Shown: in pieces, positions 50,796 through 59,741 of the stretch
Layout: the number at the start of each line of letters is the position of its first letter
How positions within the stretch are numbered: the stretch's first letter is position 1
The notes under the pieces: generated by a model
What the model was told of the DNA's origin: nothing
What the model saw: only the letters and a program-made list of their open reading frames with translations
The model's database searches: none
Source: Mycobacterium sp. URHB0044
GTDB lineage: Bacteria; Actinomycetota; Actinomycetes; Mycobacteriales; Mycobacteriaceae
Direction of reading: 5' to 3'
Length of the DNA stretch: 64,000 nucleotides
NCBI RefSeq assembly: GCF_000620625.1
Contig: NZ_JIAW01000010.1
Span: 1 to 64,000 of the forward strand
Program-made: the position numbers and the translations under genes

Positions 50796-51506
50796 TTAGC
50801 CTCGCCGGTCGATGCTGGCAGGGACCGGTTGCCTGTGGGCAAACTCGCCGCACGGGTTTTCCGGTGCGATGAAAACGCTTTCACACACCGTCGCGCCGGC
50901 AAAGGAGTTGTCGGAAATGTGGGACGTGACCCATGGCGCCACCCGTGGCCGCCGAGCGAGCGTCGGCATCGCGTTCACCGACGACGACCTCATGGGACCG
51001 GATTCGTGGCGGTCACCATTCCATCGCTCGCGGAAAGGGCTGGATGGACCGAAGGTGCGGCAGCAACGTTGGCGGTGCGATCGGACTGCGCGGCAAAGAC
51101 CGTCGTTGGCGGCGTCGTGCACGGCACTTCGACGCTCACGGATTACGGGCTTACGCACTCGCGGACTTCGGCCGCAGTCCGTTTGCAACGTTCAGCACGG
51201 GTTTCGCTACGAATGGGTGGTTCATCGCGGACAAGGTTACCGTAGTCGCCGCGGTGGGCGCGTGGCTGGAAGGTGCGACCACAGCACCGCAAACGGCGGT
51301 TACAGCAAACGTCGCTGCGAGGACGGGCCGAGCCGCGTCAACGGCACCCGAACGGAGCCGAAACGAGGTTCGTTGCAAGGGCGCCGAATTCGGCCGCATT
51401 CCGAAATCAGGCACGCGGTCGGATTTCCGCGAGAATGCTGGCTGGCAAGAGACAAGCGCCTCGCCGCGGGGAGTCAATTGTTGCATTCAGCGAACTCAGT
51501 GCGAGG
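50796..51506. other. 711-bp region without a supported gene
   Basis: Several overlapping ORFs exist, none with recognisable homology or normal codon use. One minus-strand frame (51151-51399) encodes a leader-like hydrophobic stretch ARPVLAATFAVTAVCGAVVA followed by a short tail, and a second frame (50990-51139) continues a Thr/Ala/Pro-rich secreted-looking sequence. They could be a small exported protein or remains of a frameshifted gene. The region must also hold promoters for the DUF218 gene (leftward) and the O-antigen ligase-like gene (rightward). Confidence 0.4.
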
Positions 51507-52952
51507 ATGTATGGCGTGACATTCGGCATCAGCTCACGGTCCGAAGCCGCGACCGGTATCGGCATCCTGTTGGTTTGCCCCGTAGTCGCGGCACTGGCGA
51601 TCATCGGCGGTGAACCGGTGACGCTTGCCGTTGCGGGCGTGATCGCGTTGCTGATCAGTGTCTACATCGGCATACGTCACCCGTTGTGGTTGTTCTGGGG
51701 CCTGGCGTTCGTGATGGGCGCACTGCCGTTCGGGTACTTTCCTGGCGTCCACGTACCCCTGTATTTGCCGTTCGCCGCGGGCGCGTTGCTGGCCGCAGTC
51801 GTCCACGAGTCCAACCACGTGCCGTTCCATCCGCTGGAAAAGGCCGTGGTGCTCCTGCTGCTGTCGTCGGGGGTGTCGCTGATCTTCACCGGCCGCGACC
51901 TCGTCGACGTGACGGTGTTCGTGCGGTGGGTCATCGCGACGCTCGTCATGATCGCGATGCTTCGACTGTCGCGGGACAACCTCGCCCGCTTCGGACGGAT
52001 TTACGTCTATGCCGCGACGGCCAACGCGCTCTTCGGCATCGCCATCGTGGCGGCGGACCCGAATCACCAGTTCATCAAGGTCCTCAGCATCTTCGACTAC
52101 GCCCGCGAGGAGACCGGTCGATTCATCTTCACCGATGAGGGGGCAAGCAGATTTGCCAGGCTCGGTGGGACGTGGGTCGATCCCAACATCGCCGGAATCG
52201 GATTGGTGCCGGCGCTCGTGATGGGCGTCGTCCTGCTCAAGGGCAAGCTGCGCCTTGCCGTGACGGCGATCCTCTCGGCGGCGATCGTGTTGACGCTGAG
52301 CCGCGCCGCGATCTTCAGCGTGCTGATGGGCATCGTCCTGGTCGCGCTCTTCCACACGATGCGCTCCCGCCATCGGCTGGTCCTGTTGGGTTCGGTGGGC
52401 TTTGCTGCCGTCGGCGCGCTCATGGTGCCGGCCGTCCGTACTCGCATCCTGTCCTCGTTCGGCAGCGACGACCAGGGCGCGTCGGATCGGGGGCGCGCCC
52501 TAGCCGAGTGGCCGGGCCATATGGCGGGGCACTGGCCGTTCGGGCTCGGTTGGGGTAGGCGGGAATTCGTCGACGGCGCCTTCGCGTTCAACTTGAATTT
52601 CGTGTCGAATTCGCCCCTGATCGCCATTTATCGCGCCGGAATCATCGTCGGGCTGATCTTCATCGCGATTCTCGTCATGGGCTGCATCATGAGTTATCGA
52701 GCATTGCGCTCCGACTCACTGCCTGCCGCGATTTACGGTGGCGTCTTCATCGGGTTCTGCGTCGTGGCATTGCAACTCGACCATCCCGTGGTCGACATTC
52801 CGCAGAGCGTGATCGCCTTCGGGTTTCTCCTGGCGTATCTGGTCTTCGTCGACAGGGCGCGGCAATTGCCCGGTCCCACGCAACTCCCGCCGCTGGATGA
52901 CGAAGAGGTGGTCGCCTCGGATGTCAGGCGGGCACCTGCCCCTGCGACGTAG
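51507..52952 (+). CDS. O-antigen ligase/polymerase-like (Wzy_C/WaaL) membrane protein
   Basis: This 481-residue polytopic protein has about ten to twelve transmembrane helices from residue 13 (GIGILLVCPVVAALAIIGGE, 20 residues) to about 450, with a large periplasmic-type loop around GTWVDPNIAGIGLVPAL and RGRALAEWPGHMAGHWPFGL GW in which Arg and His residues resemble the catalytic loop of the Wzy/WaaL family. The C-terminal tail is cytoplasmic and acidic. It likely polymerises or transfers a lipid-linked glycan outside the membrane. ATG 51507 has GCGAGG immediately upstream; earlier in-frame residues are not membrane-like. Confidence 0.8.
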   Translation: MYGVTFGISSRSEAATGIGILLVCPVVAALAIIGGEPVTLAVAGVIALLISVYIGIRHPLWLFWGLAFVMGALPFGYFPGVHVPLYLPFAAGALLAAVVHESNHVPFHPLEKAVVLLLLSSGVSLIFTGRDLVDVTVFVRWVIATLVMIAMLRLSRDNLARFGRIYVYAATANALFGIAIVAADPNHQFIKVLSIFDYAREETGRFIFTDEGASRFARLGGTWVDPNIAGIGLVPALVMGVVLLKGKLRLAVTAILSAAIVLTLSRAAIFSVLMGIVLVALFHTMRSRHRLVLLGSVGFAAVGALMVPAVRTRILSSFGSDDQGASDRGRALAEWPGHMAGHWPFGLGWGRREFVDGAFAFNLNFVSNSPLIAIYRAGIIVGLIFIAILVMGCIMSYRALRSDSLPAAIYGGVFIGFCVVALQLDHPVVDIPQSVIAFGFLLAYLVFVDRARQLPGPTQLPPLDDEEVVASDVRRAPAPAT

Positions 52953-52961
52953 AGACGTCGT

Positions 52962-54161
52962 TCAGGCCTCCGCCTTCGATCGCTTCGGTCCGTAGATCGC
53001 CGTGGCGTAGATCGCCAGCAGTATCGCATCGGTGATGACGGTGGCGATGGCTGCGGCGATGGCGCCGGAGCCCGACAGTACGGCGACCAGTGCGGCCAGC
53101 AGGCCCAGTTTGACCGGCACCAGCCCGAGGTTGGCGACCAGCCGAATCACGTCGCGGCGCTGCGCGTAGAGGATCACTTGCAGAATCGAACTGATCGTCC
53201 GCATGGCGCAGAAGGCGGCCATGAGGAGCATCGCGACGGCCAGTTCGGTGGGCGCCGGCGAGATCAGCAGCACGATTCCGGTGATGAGCACCAAAAGGCC
53301 TGTGCCGCCGCCGATGAGCAGCGTGGTGCGCAGCGGTGGCCCACTGGACAGTTCACCGCCGCTGAGGCGCAGTGGTTCGTGGTAGGTCATGCCGAAGGCC
53401 TGGCCGACTGCCGCGAGTGCAACCGTCACGGTGACCGTGAGCGTGTAGTAACCGACGGTCGTGTTGTCGGTGAGGAAGCCCAGCAGCAGGACGTCGCCCT
53501 GAAGATAGAGGCACATGCCCAGCGTTTCGCCGGTGAGCGCCGCGATCAGCTTCGGCTGCCCGGGAATCCCAGGGCGATGCCCCAGGATGCGCAGCCCGCC
53601 GACGATGAAGATCACCACGTACTGCGTGCAGTACAGCATGGTCGCGACCTGCAGGCTCGGATGGGGTGTGCCGAACATGTAGGCGCAGGCGAGCGCGACG
53701 CTGGCGCACTGGCGGATCGTGCCGACGCGCCAGTAGCGATCGGCATGGCCATCGCGAACGGCTTGGCTCAGCCATGCGTTGCAAGCCATTTCACCGCCGG
53801 CGACGACCAGCCCGAGCCAGGCGATGTAGTTCACGCCCATGAGCGCCACGCCGGTCGCCGTCAGCGTCGCCCCGAGCAGGTAGCGCGTCGTGCGCTCGGC
53901 AAGGAAGCGGTCCTCGGACTCCCGCATCGCACGGACGTTGAACGACTGGTCGAGTGGAGGGCCAACCACCGCAGACAGTGCGTAGCCCATGCCGTACAGG
54001 CCGTAGTTGGCGACGCCGAGGCGCCCCACGATGGCGAGCGTCCACAGCATGCCGACGCCGCGCCCGCCATACATCCACAGCATCGCCATCAGGGTCTTGG
54101 CGATGTTGCTGGGCGCGGCCTTCGGGGTGGACGGCTCAGACACGCTGGTGCCGTCGGTCAT
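52962..54161 (-). CDS. Polysaccharide flippase-like MATE/Wzx membrane protein
   Basis: This 399-residue protein has about twelve transmembrane helices and the N-terminal pattern ARTLMAMLWMYGGRGVGM-like (IAKTLMAMLWMYGGRGVGML, 20 residues) of RfbX/Wzx-type oligosaccharide flippases, with NYGLYGMGYALSAVV following. These move undecaprenyl- or polyprenyl-linked sugars across the membrane. The TGATG overlap with the acyltransferase gene indicates one operon. Convergent with the Wzy-like gene, 9 bp apart. Confidence 0.8.
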   Translation of the reverse strand: MTDGTSVSEPSTPKAAPSNIAKTLMAMLWMYGGRGVGMLWTLAIVGRLGVANYGLYGMGYALSAVVGPPLDQSFNVRAMRESEDRFLAERTTRYLLGATLTATGVALMGVNYIAWLGLVVAGGEMACNAWLSQAVRDGHADRYWRVGTIRQCASVALACAYMFGTPHPSLQVATMLYCTQYVVIFIVGGLRILGHRPGIPGQPKLIAALTGETLGMCLYLQGDVLLLGFLTDNTTVGYYTLTVTVTVALAAVGQAFGMTYHEPLRLSGGELSSGPPLRTTLLIGGGTGLLVLITGIVLLISPAPTELAVAMLLMAAFCAMRTISSILQVILYAQRRDVIRLVANLGLVPVKLGLLAALVAVLSGSGAIAAAIATVITDAILLAIYATAIYGPKRSKAEA

Positions 54162-54838
54162 CAGAAGAACAGTGGCCGGTAGTGGGCGCTGTAGCCCAGG
54201 GCGTCGGGATTGCGCTTCGCGATCACCTTGGCGGGCACGCCTCCGACGACTTCGAGTTCGCCGACGTCCTTGTTCACCACGGCCTGCGCGGCGACGACGG
54301 CGCCGCGCTTGATGTGGGACGGCAAGATGAACGCGCGGCTCGCGATCCAGACGTAGTCCTCGATGACGGTCGGGATCGGGACGGGCGGGAAGTCGGGGTG
54401 ATCGATGTCGTGACCGCCGCCGAGAATGTGGGTGTCGCTGGCAATGGTGACGTTGTCGCCGATGTAAAGCCCGGCGCGGGAATCGAGAAAGCAGCGAAAA
54501 CCGATCGTGCTGTTGTTCCCAATGGTCAGGAATTCGACGTCGAACACCGTCGTGCCGCGCATGATCGTCGAGCCCTTGCCGATGGTGGCGCCCAACATCC
54601 GCAAGACGCCTTGCCGGATCGTGTGCGACGGAATGTAGGTGACGTAGGTGTTGAAGAGGACCATGCCGAGGTAATTGCGCAATTGGCGCAAGAACGTCAT
54701 GCCCTCCATCTTCAGGTCCAAGATGCGGCCGTCGGCGTCGAGCACCCATTCGGGAGTGGGCGGCAATTTGAGCCCAGGGGCTGCAGCGCGTTTCCTGGCG
54801 ACGTCAGCGGGATCGGCGGCGGCGGGTTCGAGGGCCAC
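54161..54838 (-). CDS. Left-handed beta-helix (hexapeptide) acyltransferase
   Basis: This 225-residue acyltransferase has hexapeptide repeats: IGKGSTIMRGTTVFDVEFLT (20 residues), IGNNSTIGFRCFLDSRAGLY, IGDNVTIASDTHILGGGHDI and the GAVVAAQAVVNKDVGELEVV segment, ending VVGGVPAKVIAKR. HDIDHP holds the usual catalytic His. It resembles NodL/WcaF-type sugar O-acetyltransferases. First gene of the acyltransferase-flippase operon, so it probably decorates the glycan that the flippase exports. Confidence 0.87.
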   Translation of the reverse strand: MALEPAAADPADVARKRAAAPGLKLPPTPEWVLDADGRILDLKMEGMTFLRQLRNYLGMVLFNTYVTYIPSHTIRQGVLRMLGATIGKGSTIMRGTTVFDVEFLTIGNNSTIGFRCFLDSRAGLYIGDNVTIASDTHILGGGHDIDHPDFPPVPIPTVIEDYVWIASRAFILPSHIKRGAVVAAQAVVNKDVGELEVVGGVPAKVIAKRNPDALGYSAHYRPLFF

Positions 54839-54982
54839 GTGTCTTGTTCCTCTCCTAGATCCGCATAAACCATAGCGTCATCGACGCCCTGGAAACGACT
54901 TGGAGTGTTTGCCAGCGGCGCGTGCGGCGCCAGAATCATCGCAATCGACGGCACGCATCGGGGTGACCGCCACGCCCGACTT

Positions 54983-55975
54983 TCAGACCTGCTGAAGCAG
55001 CCCCAGGGCAGCGACGGCCGCACGTTCCTCGGCCAGCTCGGCCACCGATGCGTCGATGCGCGTCCGGGAGAAGTCGTTGATCGTCAGCCCCTCGACCACC
55101 TGCCACGCACCGTCGACGGCACGCACCGGGAGCGAGGCAACGACGCCCTCCGGGATGCCGTACACACCGGGGGAGGGCAGGGCCACCGACGTCCAGTCGT
55201 CCGCGTCGGTGCCATCGACCCAGTCCCGGACGTGGTCGATCGCCGCGTTGGCGGCCGACGCTGCCGACGACGTCCCGCGCGCGTCGATGATCGCGGTGCC
55301 CCGCTTCGCCACGGTGGGGATGAATTCTCGGGTCAGCCAATCCGTGTCGGCGGCGTACTCGGCGCCGGGCCTGCCCGCGACGACGGTGTGGAAGATGTCC
55401 GGGTACATGGTGGGAGAGTGGTTGCCCCACACCGTCATTCGGGAAACTTCGGAGACGTGGACACCGGCATGCGCGGCCAGCGCCGCGACCGCCCGATTGT
55501 GATCGAGCCGGGTGAGGGCGGTGAAGCGTTCGGCGGGTATGTCGGGCGCGTGGGCCGCCGCGACGAGCGCGTTCGTGTTGGCCGGGTTGCCGACCACCAC
55601 CACCCGGACGTCGGCGCCAGCACCCGCGTTGAGGGCGCGCCCCGACTCGGCGAAGATGGCGGCGTTTGCGGCCAGCAGGTCGGCGCGTTCCATGCCCTTG
55701 GCCCGTGGCTTGGCGCCGATCAGCAGCGCGACGTCGACACCGTCGAACGCCCGCACCGGGTCGTCGTGGATCTCGACACCGGCGAGGAGGTCGAAGGCGC
55801 TGTCGACGAGTTCCATCACCACGCCCTCGGCGGCCCGCACCGCCGAAGGCAACTCCAGCAGTCGTAGCACCACGGGCACCTTCGACCCGAGCATTGCGCC
55901 CGCAGCTATCCGGAACAGCGCGGCGTAGCCGATGTGGCCGGCCGCACCGGTGACGGTGACGACCTTCGGGCTCAC
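54983..55975 (-). CDS. Malate dehydrogenase (possible second copy)
   Basis: This 330-residue NAD-dependent LDH/MDH-superfamily enzyme has VTVTGAAGHIGYAALFRIA at about 6-24, GAKPRAKGMERADLL at about 88-102 (substrate Arg), VVGNPANTNAL at about 126-136, LTRLDHNRA at about 153-161 and TVWGNHSPTMYPD at about 180-192 with catalytic His. It differs at many positions from the M. tuberculosis housekeeping Mdh as recalled, so it may be a paralogue. GTG 55975 overlaps the stop of the upstream GNAT-like gene (GTGA). Confidence 0.85.
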   Translation of the reverse strand: MSPKVVTVTGAAGHIGYAALFRIAAGAMLGSKVPVVLRLLELPSAVRAAEGVVMELVDSAFDLLAGVEIHDDPVRAFDGVDVALLIGAKPRAKGMERADLLAANAAIFAESGRALNAGAGADVRVVVVGNPANTNALVAAAHAPDIPAERFTALTRLDHNRAVAALAAHAGVHVSEVSRMTVWGNHSPTMYPDIFHTVVAGRPGAEYAADTDWLTREFIPTVAKRGTAIIDARGTSSAASAANAAIDHVRDWVDGTDADDWTSVALPSPGVYGIPEGVVASLPVRAVDGAWQVVEGLTINDFSRTRIDASVAELAEERAAVAALGLLQQV

Positions 55976-56304
55976 GTGATGACCCGCAGGTTCAGAACCT
56001 CCGAGGCGTATGCGCGGACGGTGTCCTCGGCCATCGCCCCGGCATCCTCGTGGCCGGGCCGCGACCTGCTGTGCATGTACGCCGACTTGGGGTCCAGCGT
56101 GATCTCGGCCAGCAACTCGCCGGTGGACGGCTCGCACACCGCCCACGTGTACCGGGTGTCGGAGGCCCAGTCGTCTTCGGCGTCGTGGACGTAGTCGAGG
56201 TCGGTCTCGCCGAGGTCGGCGAGCGCGGGCCGGTCGTCCACCCGGTCGTCGCAGCGCAATGCGCGCAGATACCACTGTCCGGTGTTGATCTCGACGGGTT
56301 CCAT
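55972..56304 (-). CDS. Small GNAT-like domain protein
   Basis: This 110-residue protein has GQWYLRALRCDDRVDDRPAL at about 9-28 and RYTWAVCEPSTGELLAEITL at about 51-70, the opening and central strands of GNAT acetyltransferases, but lacks the later acetyl-CoA P-loop (RxxGxG/A), so it is a truncated or non-catalytic form. It is coupled to the malate dehydrogenase gene by GTGA. The function is unknown. Confidence 0.65.
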   Translation of the reverse strand: MEPVEINTGQWYLRALRCDDRVDDRPALADLGETDLDYVHDAEDDWASDTRYTWAVCEPSTGELLAEITLDPKSAYMHSRSRPGHEDAGAMAEDTVRAYASEVLNLRVIT

Positions 56305-56333
56305 GGGCTCCCGACCCCTTCCGATACGCCGAA

Positions 56334-56381
56334 ACTGCGGGGAGATCGCAGAACTCGAGTAATTCGCGATCTCCCCGCAGT
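56334..56381 (-). terminator. Perfect 16-bp-stem hairpin after accA3
   Basis: ACTGCGGGGAGATCGC (56334-56349) and GCGATCTCCCCGCAGT (56366-56381) are exact complements with a 16-base loop that has an inner GAA/TTC symmetry. It lies 24 bp downstream of the accA3 stop and before the GNAT-like gene. It may be a terminator or a dispersed palindromic repeat used as one. There is no U-tract. Confidence 0.6.
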
Positions 56382-56404
56382 CTCGGGGATAGTCGTGCGG
56401 CTCG

Positions 56405-58207
56405 CTAGTCCTTGATCTCGGCGAGGACGGTGCCCTGCGTGATCGCGGCTCCGGCCTCGACGGCGAGCCCGGTGATGGTGCCGTCCTTGTGGGCGGTCAC
56501 CGGGTTCTCCATCTTCATGGCCTCCAGGACCACGACGAGGTCGCCGGCGGACACCTGCTGCCCCTCCTCGACGGCGACCTTGACCACGGTGCCCTGCATC
56601 GGAGCGGTGACGGCGTCACCGGAGGCGGCCGCACCGCCCTGAGCGCCGCGCTTGCGGGCCTTGGGCTTCTTGCGGATCACGCCGGCCGCCGCGGCACCGC
56701 CACCGCCGTTGCCGATCGCGAGGTCGCCCGGCAGCGACACCTCGACGCGGCGGCCACCGATCTCGACCACGACCTTCTGGCGCGGGAGGTTGTCGTCCTC
56801 GTCGAGCGGCTCACCACCGGTGAAGGGTTCGACGGTGTTGTCCCACTCGGTCTCGATCCAGCGGGTGTGCACGGTGAAGCCGTCTTCGTCGCCGATGAAG
56901 GCGGGATCGGACACCACGGCGCGGTGGAACGGAATGACGGTGGCCAGGCCCTCGACATTGAACTCGGCAAGCGCGCGGCGGGAGCGGTCCAGGGCCTCCT
57001 CGCGGGTGGCGCCGCTGACGATCAGCTTGGCCAGCATGGAGTCGAACTGTCCGCCGATCACCGAGCCCGTCTCCACGCCGGAGTCCAGCCGCACGCCGGG
57101 ACCGGTCGGCGGCTCGAACTTGGTGACGGGGCCCGGAGCGGGCAGGAAGCCGCGGCCCGCGTCCTCGCCGTTGATGCGGAACTCGATGGAGTGCCCGCGC
57201 GGCGTGGGATCCTCTGTGATGTCGAGCTTTTCGCCGTTGGCGATGCGGAACTGTTGCCGGACCAGGTCGATGCCCGCAGTCTCCTCGGTGACCGGATGCT
57301 CCACCTGAAGGCGGGTGTTGACCTCGAGGAACGAGATCAGGCCGTCCTGGCCGACGAGGTATTCGACGGTGCCTGCGCCGTAGTAGCCGGCTTCCTTGCA
57401 GATCCGCTTGGCCGACTCGTGGATCTCCTTGCGCTGGGCGTCGGTCAGGAACGGCGCGGGAGCCTCCTCGACCAGCTTCTGGAAGCGGCGCTGCAGCGAG
57501 CAGTCGCGGGTACCCGCGACGATGACGTTGCCGTGCTGATCGGCGATCACCTGCGCCTCGACGTGGCGGGGCTTGTCGAGGTAGCGCTCGACGAAGCACT
57601 CGCCGCGGCCGAACGCCGCGACGGCCTCGCGGGTGGCGGAGTCGAACAGTTCGGGGATCTCCTCGATGGTGCGGGCGACCTTCATGCCGCGGCCGCCACC
57701 ACCGAAGGCCGCCTTGATGGCGATCGGCACGCCGTACTCCTGGGCGAACGCCACGACCTCGTCGGCGTTCTTGACCGGGTCCGGCGTGCCGGGCACCAGC
57801 GGCGCCTGAGCCTTGGCGGCGATGTGCCGGGCGGTGACCTTGTCACCGAGATCGCGGATGGACTGCGGGCTCGGCCCGATCCAGATCAGGCCCGCGTCGA
57901 TGACGGCCTGCGCGAATTCGGCGTTCTCCGAGAGGAACCCGTAGCCGGGGTGGATGGCGTTGGCGCCCGACCGCTCGGCCGCGTCCAGCAGCTTCTCGAA
58001 CACCAGGTACGACTCGGCGGACGTCTGGCCGCCGAGGGCGAACGCCTCGTCGGCGAGCCGCACGTGTGGCGCGTCGGCATCCGGCTCGGCGTACACGGCC
58101 ACGCTGGCCAGCCCGGCGTCCTTGGCTGCGCGAATCACCCGGACGGCGATCTCACCGCGGTTGGCGACGAGGACCTTGGTGATCTGCGAGCTAGCGTGAC
58201 TGGGCAC
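56405..58207 (-). CDS. accA3: Acyl-CoA carboxylase alpha subunit (biotin carboxylase-BCCP)
   Basis: This 600-residue AccA3 carboxylates biotin for acetyl-, propionyl- and long-chain acyl-CoA carboxylases. ITKVLVANRGEIAVRVIRAA at about 9-28 opens the biotin carboxylase domain, AAFGGGGRGMKVA at about 160-172 is the ATP-grasp loop, EVNTRLQVEHPVTE the active-site region, and EAMKMENPV near 560 the biotinyl-lysine. GTG 58207 is the start: AGGAGG lies 4 bases upstream, inside the longer frame that begins at ATG 58225, and 600 residues equals the M. tuberculosis protein. Essential for mycolic and fatty-acid synthesis. Confidence 0.95.
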   Translation of the reverse strand: MPSHASSQITKVLVANRGEIAVRVIRAAKDAGLASVAVYAEPDADAPHVRLADEAFALGGQTSAESYLVFEKLLDAAERSGANAIHPGYGFLSENAEFAQAVIDAGLIWIGPSPQSIRDLGDKVTARHIAAKAQAPLVPGTPDPVKNADEVVAFAQEYGVPIAIKAAFGGGGRGMKVARTIEEIPELFDSATREAVAAFGRGECFVERYLDKPRHVEAQVIADQHGNVIVAGTRDCSLQRRFQKLVEEAPAPFLTDAQRKEIHESAKRICKEAGYYGAGTVEYLVGQDGLISFLEVNTRLQVEHPVTEETAGIDLVRQQFRIANGEKLDITEDPTPRGHSIEFRINGEDAGRGFLPAPGPVTKFEPPTGPGVRLDSGVETGSVIGGQFDSMLAKLIVSGATREEALDRSRRALAEFNVEGLATVIPFHRAVVSDPAFIGDEDGFTVHTRWIETEWDNTVEPFTGGEPLDEDDNLPRQKVVVEIGGRRVEVSLPGDLAIGNGGGGAAAAGVIRKKPKARKRGAQGGAAASGDAVTAPMQGTVVKVAVEEGQQVSAGDLVVVLEAMKMENPVTAHKDGTITGLAVEAGAAITQGTVLAEIKD

Positions 58208-58336
58208 TGCGCCTCCTGATGGCATGCGTCTGTCTCTAAGAAACGTCTTTAAGAATGTATCGGAGGCAGTTTAAGCGGCAGCGTGGAGTGCCGGGACACG
58301 CGGTGTCCCTTACTCGTCGGTAGGGTTTTCGTGCAC

Positions 58337-58759
58337 TTATCCGGTTTCGCGCAGCCGCCGCTTGATCCGGGCCAGCATGGCGGACATCCCACGCAGCCGC
58401 AGCGGGCTGATCAACGCGGCCAACCCGAGTTCGGTGTAGAAGTCGTCGGGTACCGCCAGGATCTCGTCGGCGCTGTGGTCATCGAGACCGGCTGCCAGGA
58501 TCGAGGCGAAGCCGCGCGTCGTCGGCGCCTCGGCGGGCGCGCTGAAGAACAGCCGGACGTGTTCCCGGTCGGCCGCATCGACGTGCAAGAACAGCGGGGA
58601 CTGGCATTCGGGCACCGGCTCCATGGCCGCCTCTTCGAGATCGCCCGGCAAGGGCGGCAAGTCGTTGGCGAACTCCAGAAGCAGCTGCAGTTTGTCCTGG
58701 CCCTGCATGTCGGCGAAGTCCGACACCACCTCGGCCAGCTCGGCCGGCATCGACGTCAT
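58337..58759 (-). CDS. SufE-family protein
   Basis: This 140-residue protein resembles SufE (Rv3284), a sulfur acceptor for cysteine desulfurase. VPECQSPLFLHVDAADREHV at about 50-69 holds the conserved Cys (here in ECQSP), and SILAAGLDDHSADEILAVPD the helical core. ATG 58759 overlaps the sseA stop (ATGA). Coupled with sseA, it probably serves sulfur transfer near the sulfurtransferase. Confidence 0.9.
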   Translation of the reverse strand: MTSMPAELAEVVSDFADMQGQDKLQLLLEFANDLPPLPGDLEEAAMEPVPECQSPLFLHVDAADREHVRLFFSAPAEAPTTRGFASILAAGLDDHSADEILAVPDDFYTELGLAALISPLRLRGMSAMLARIKRRLRETG

Positions 58760-59652
58760 GACGAGCCGGGCGCCGCACCTGGTTCGGGTCCGACGGCCAC
58801 CGGCACCCGCACGGCATTGCCCCACTCGGTCCAAGAGCCGTCGTAGTTGCGCACTCCGGGCAGCCCGAGCAAATGCGTCAACACGAACCAGGTGTGACTG
58901 GATCGTTCCCCGATGCGGCAGTACACGATCGTCTTGTCCTCCGGGCTGAGGTACCCGTACAGCTCGTCGAGTTCGGCGCGGCTGCGGAACCGCCCGCTGT
59001 CGTCGGCTGCCTTCGCCCATGGGATGGACTTCGCGGTCGGGATGTGTCCGCCCCGCAACGCGCCCTCTTCGGGATAGTCGGGCATGTGCGTCCGCTCGCC
59101 GGTGTACTCCTGCGGCGAACGCACGTCGATCAGCGGCTGCTTCCCAAGGATGCCGAGGACGTCGTCCTTGAAGGCCCGAATCGCGGCGTCCTGACGCTCG
59201 ACCACCGGGTAACCCGTGGTCTGCTTGCTCGGCACCTCGAGCGTGGTGTCCCGGCTGTTGGAGACCCACAGATCGCGTCCGCCGTCGAGCAGGCGGACGT
59301 CGGGGTGACCGAACAGCGTGAACACCCACAGCGCGTATGCCGCCCACCAGTTGCTCTTGTCCCCGTAGATCACGACGGTGTCGTCGCGTCCGATGCCCTT
59401 GCGGTCCATCAGTTCCGCGAACTGCGCGCCGTTGATGTAGTCGCGGACGTGCGGGTCGTTGAGGTCGACATGCCAGTCGATCTTCACCGCGCCGGGGATG
59501 TGACCGGTGTCATAGAGCAGGACGTCCTCGTCGGACTCGACGATGGCAAGACCGGGGCGCCCGAGGTTGCCGGCCAGCCAATCGGCGGTGACCAGCCGCT
59601 CGGGGTGGGCGTAGGCGGCCAGGGCGGGATTTGGGTCGACAGGCAACGGCAC
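58756..59652 (-). CDS. sseA: 3-mercaptopyruvate/thiosulfate sulfurtransferase
   Basis: This 298-residue two-rhodanese-domain sulfurtransferase has an inactive N-terminal domain (DTGHIPGAVKIDW, DDTVVIYGDKSNWWAAYALW, 20 residues) and a catalytic C-terminal domain (LIDVRSPQEYTG, GGHIPTAKSIPW, VYCRIGERSSHTWFVL with Cys245). The CRIGERS loop fits the SseA group. Upstream of the sufE-like gene by ATGA coupling, as in M. tuberculosis Rv3283-Rv3284. Confidence 0.92.
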   Translation of the reverse strand: MPLPVDPNPALAAYAHPERLVTADWLAGNLGRPGLAIVESDEDVLLYDTGHIPGAVKIDWHVDLNDPHVRDYINGAQFAELMDRKGIGRDDTVVIYGDKSNWWAAYALWVFTLFGHPDVRLLDGGRDLWVSNSRDTTLEVPSKQTTGYPVVERQDAAIRAFKDDVLGILGKQPLIDVRSPQEYTGERTHMPDYPEEGALRGGHIPTAKSIPWAKAADDSGRFRSRAELDELYGYLSPEDKTIVYCRIGERSSHTWFVLTHLLGLPGVRNYDGSWTEWGNAVRVPVAVGPEPGAAPGSS

Positions 59653-59741
59653 ACCAAGAGCCTACTCACGCCGAAATGCGCTCACTCGTCGTAAGGTCGA
59701 AACTTGTTGTCGCAACGTCCCGTGCGGTAGGAACTTGAGGA

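Noticed and set aside
56489..58219. Plus-strand ORF (576 codons) across accA3
   Set aside because: It is antisense to AccA3, whose motifs and length are exact; the product is a low-complexity shadow.
58208..58225. ATG 58225 as accA3 start
   Set aside because: The AGGAGG ribosome-binding site lies inside this extension, immediately before GTG 58207, which gives the expected 600-residue protein.
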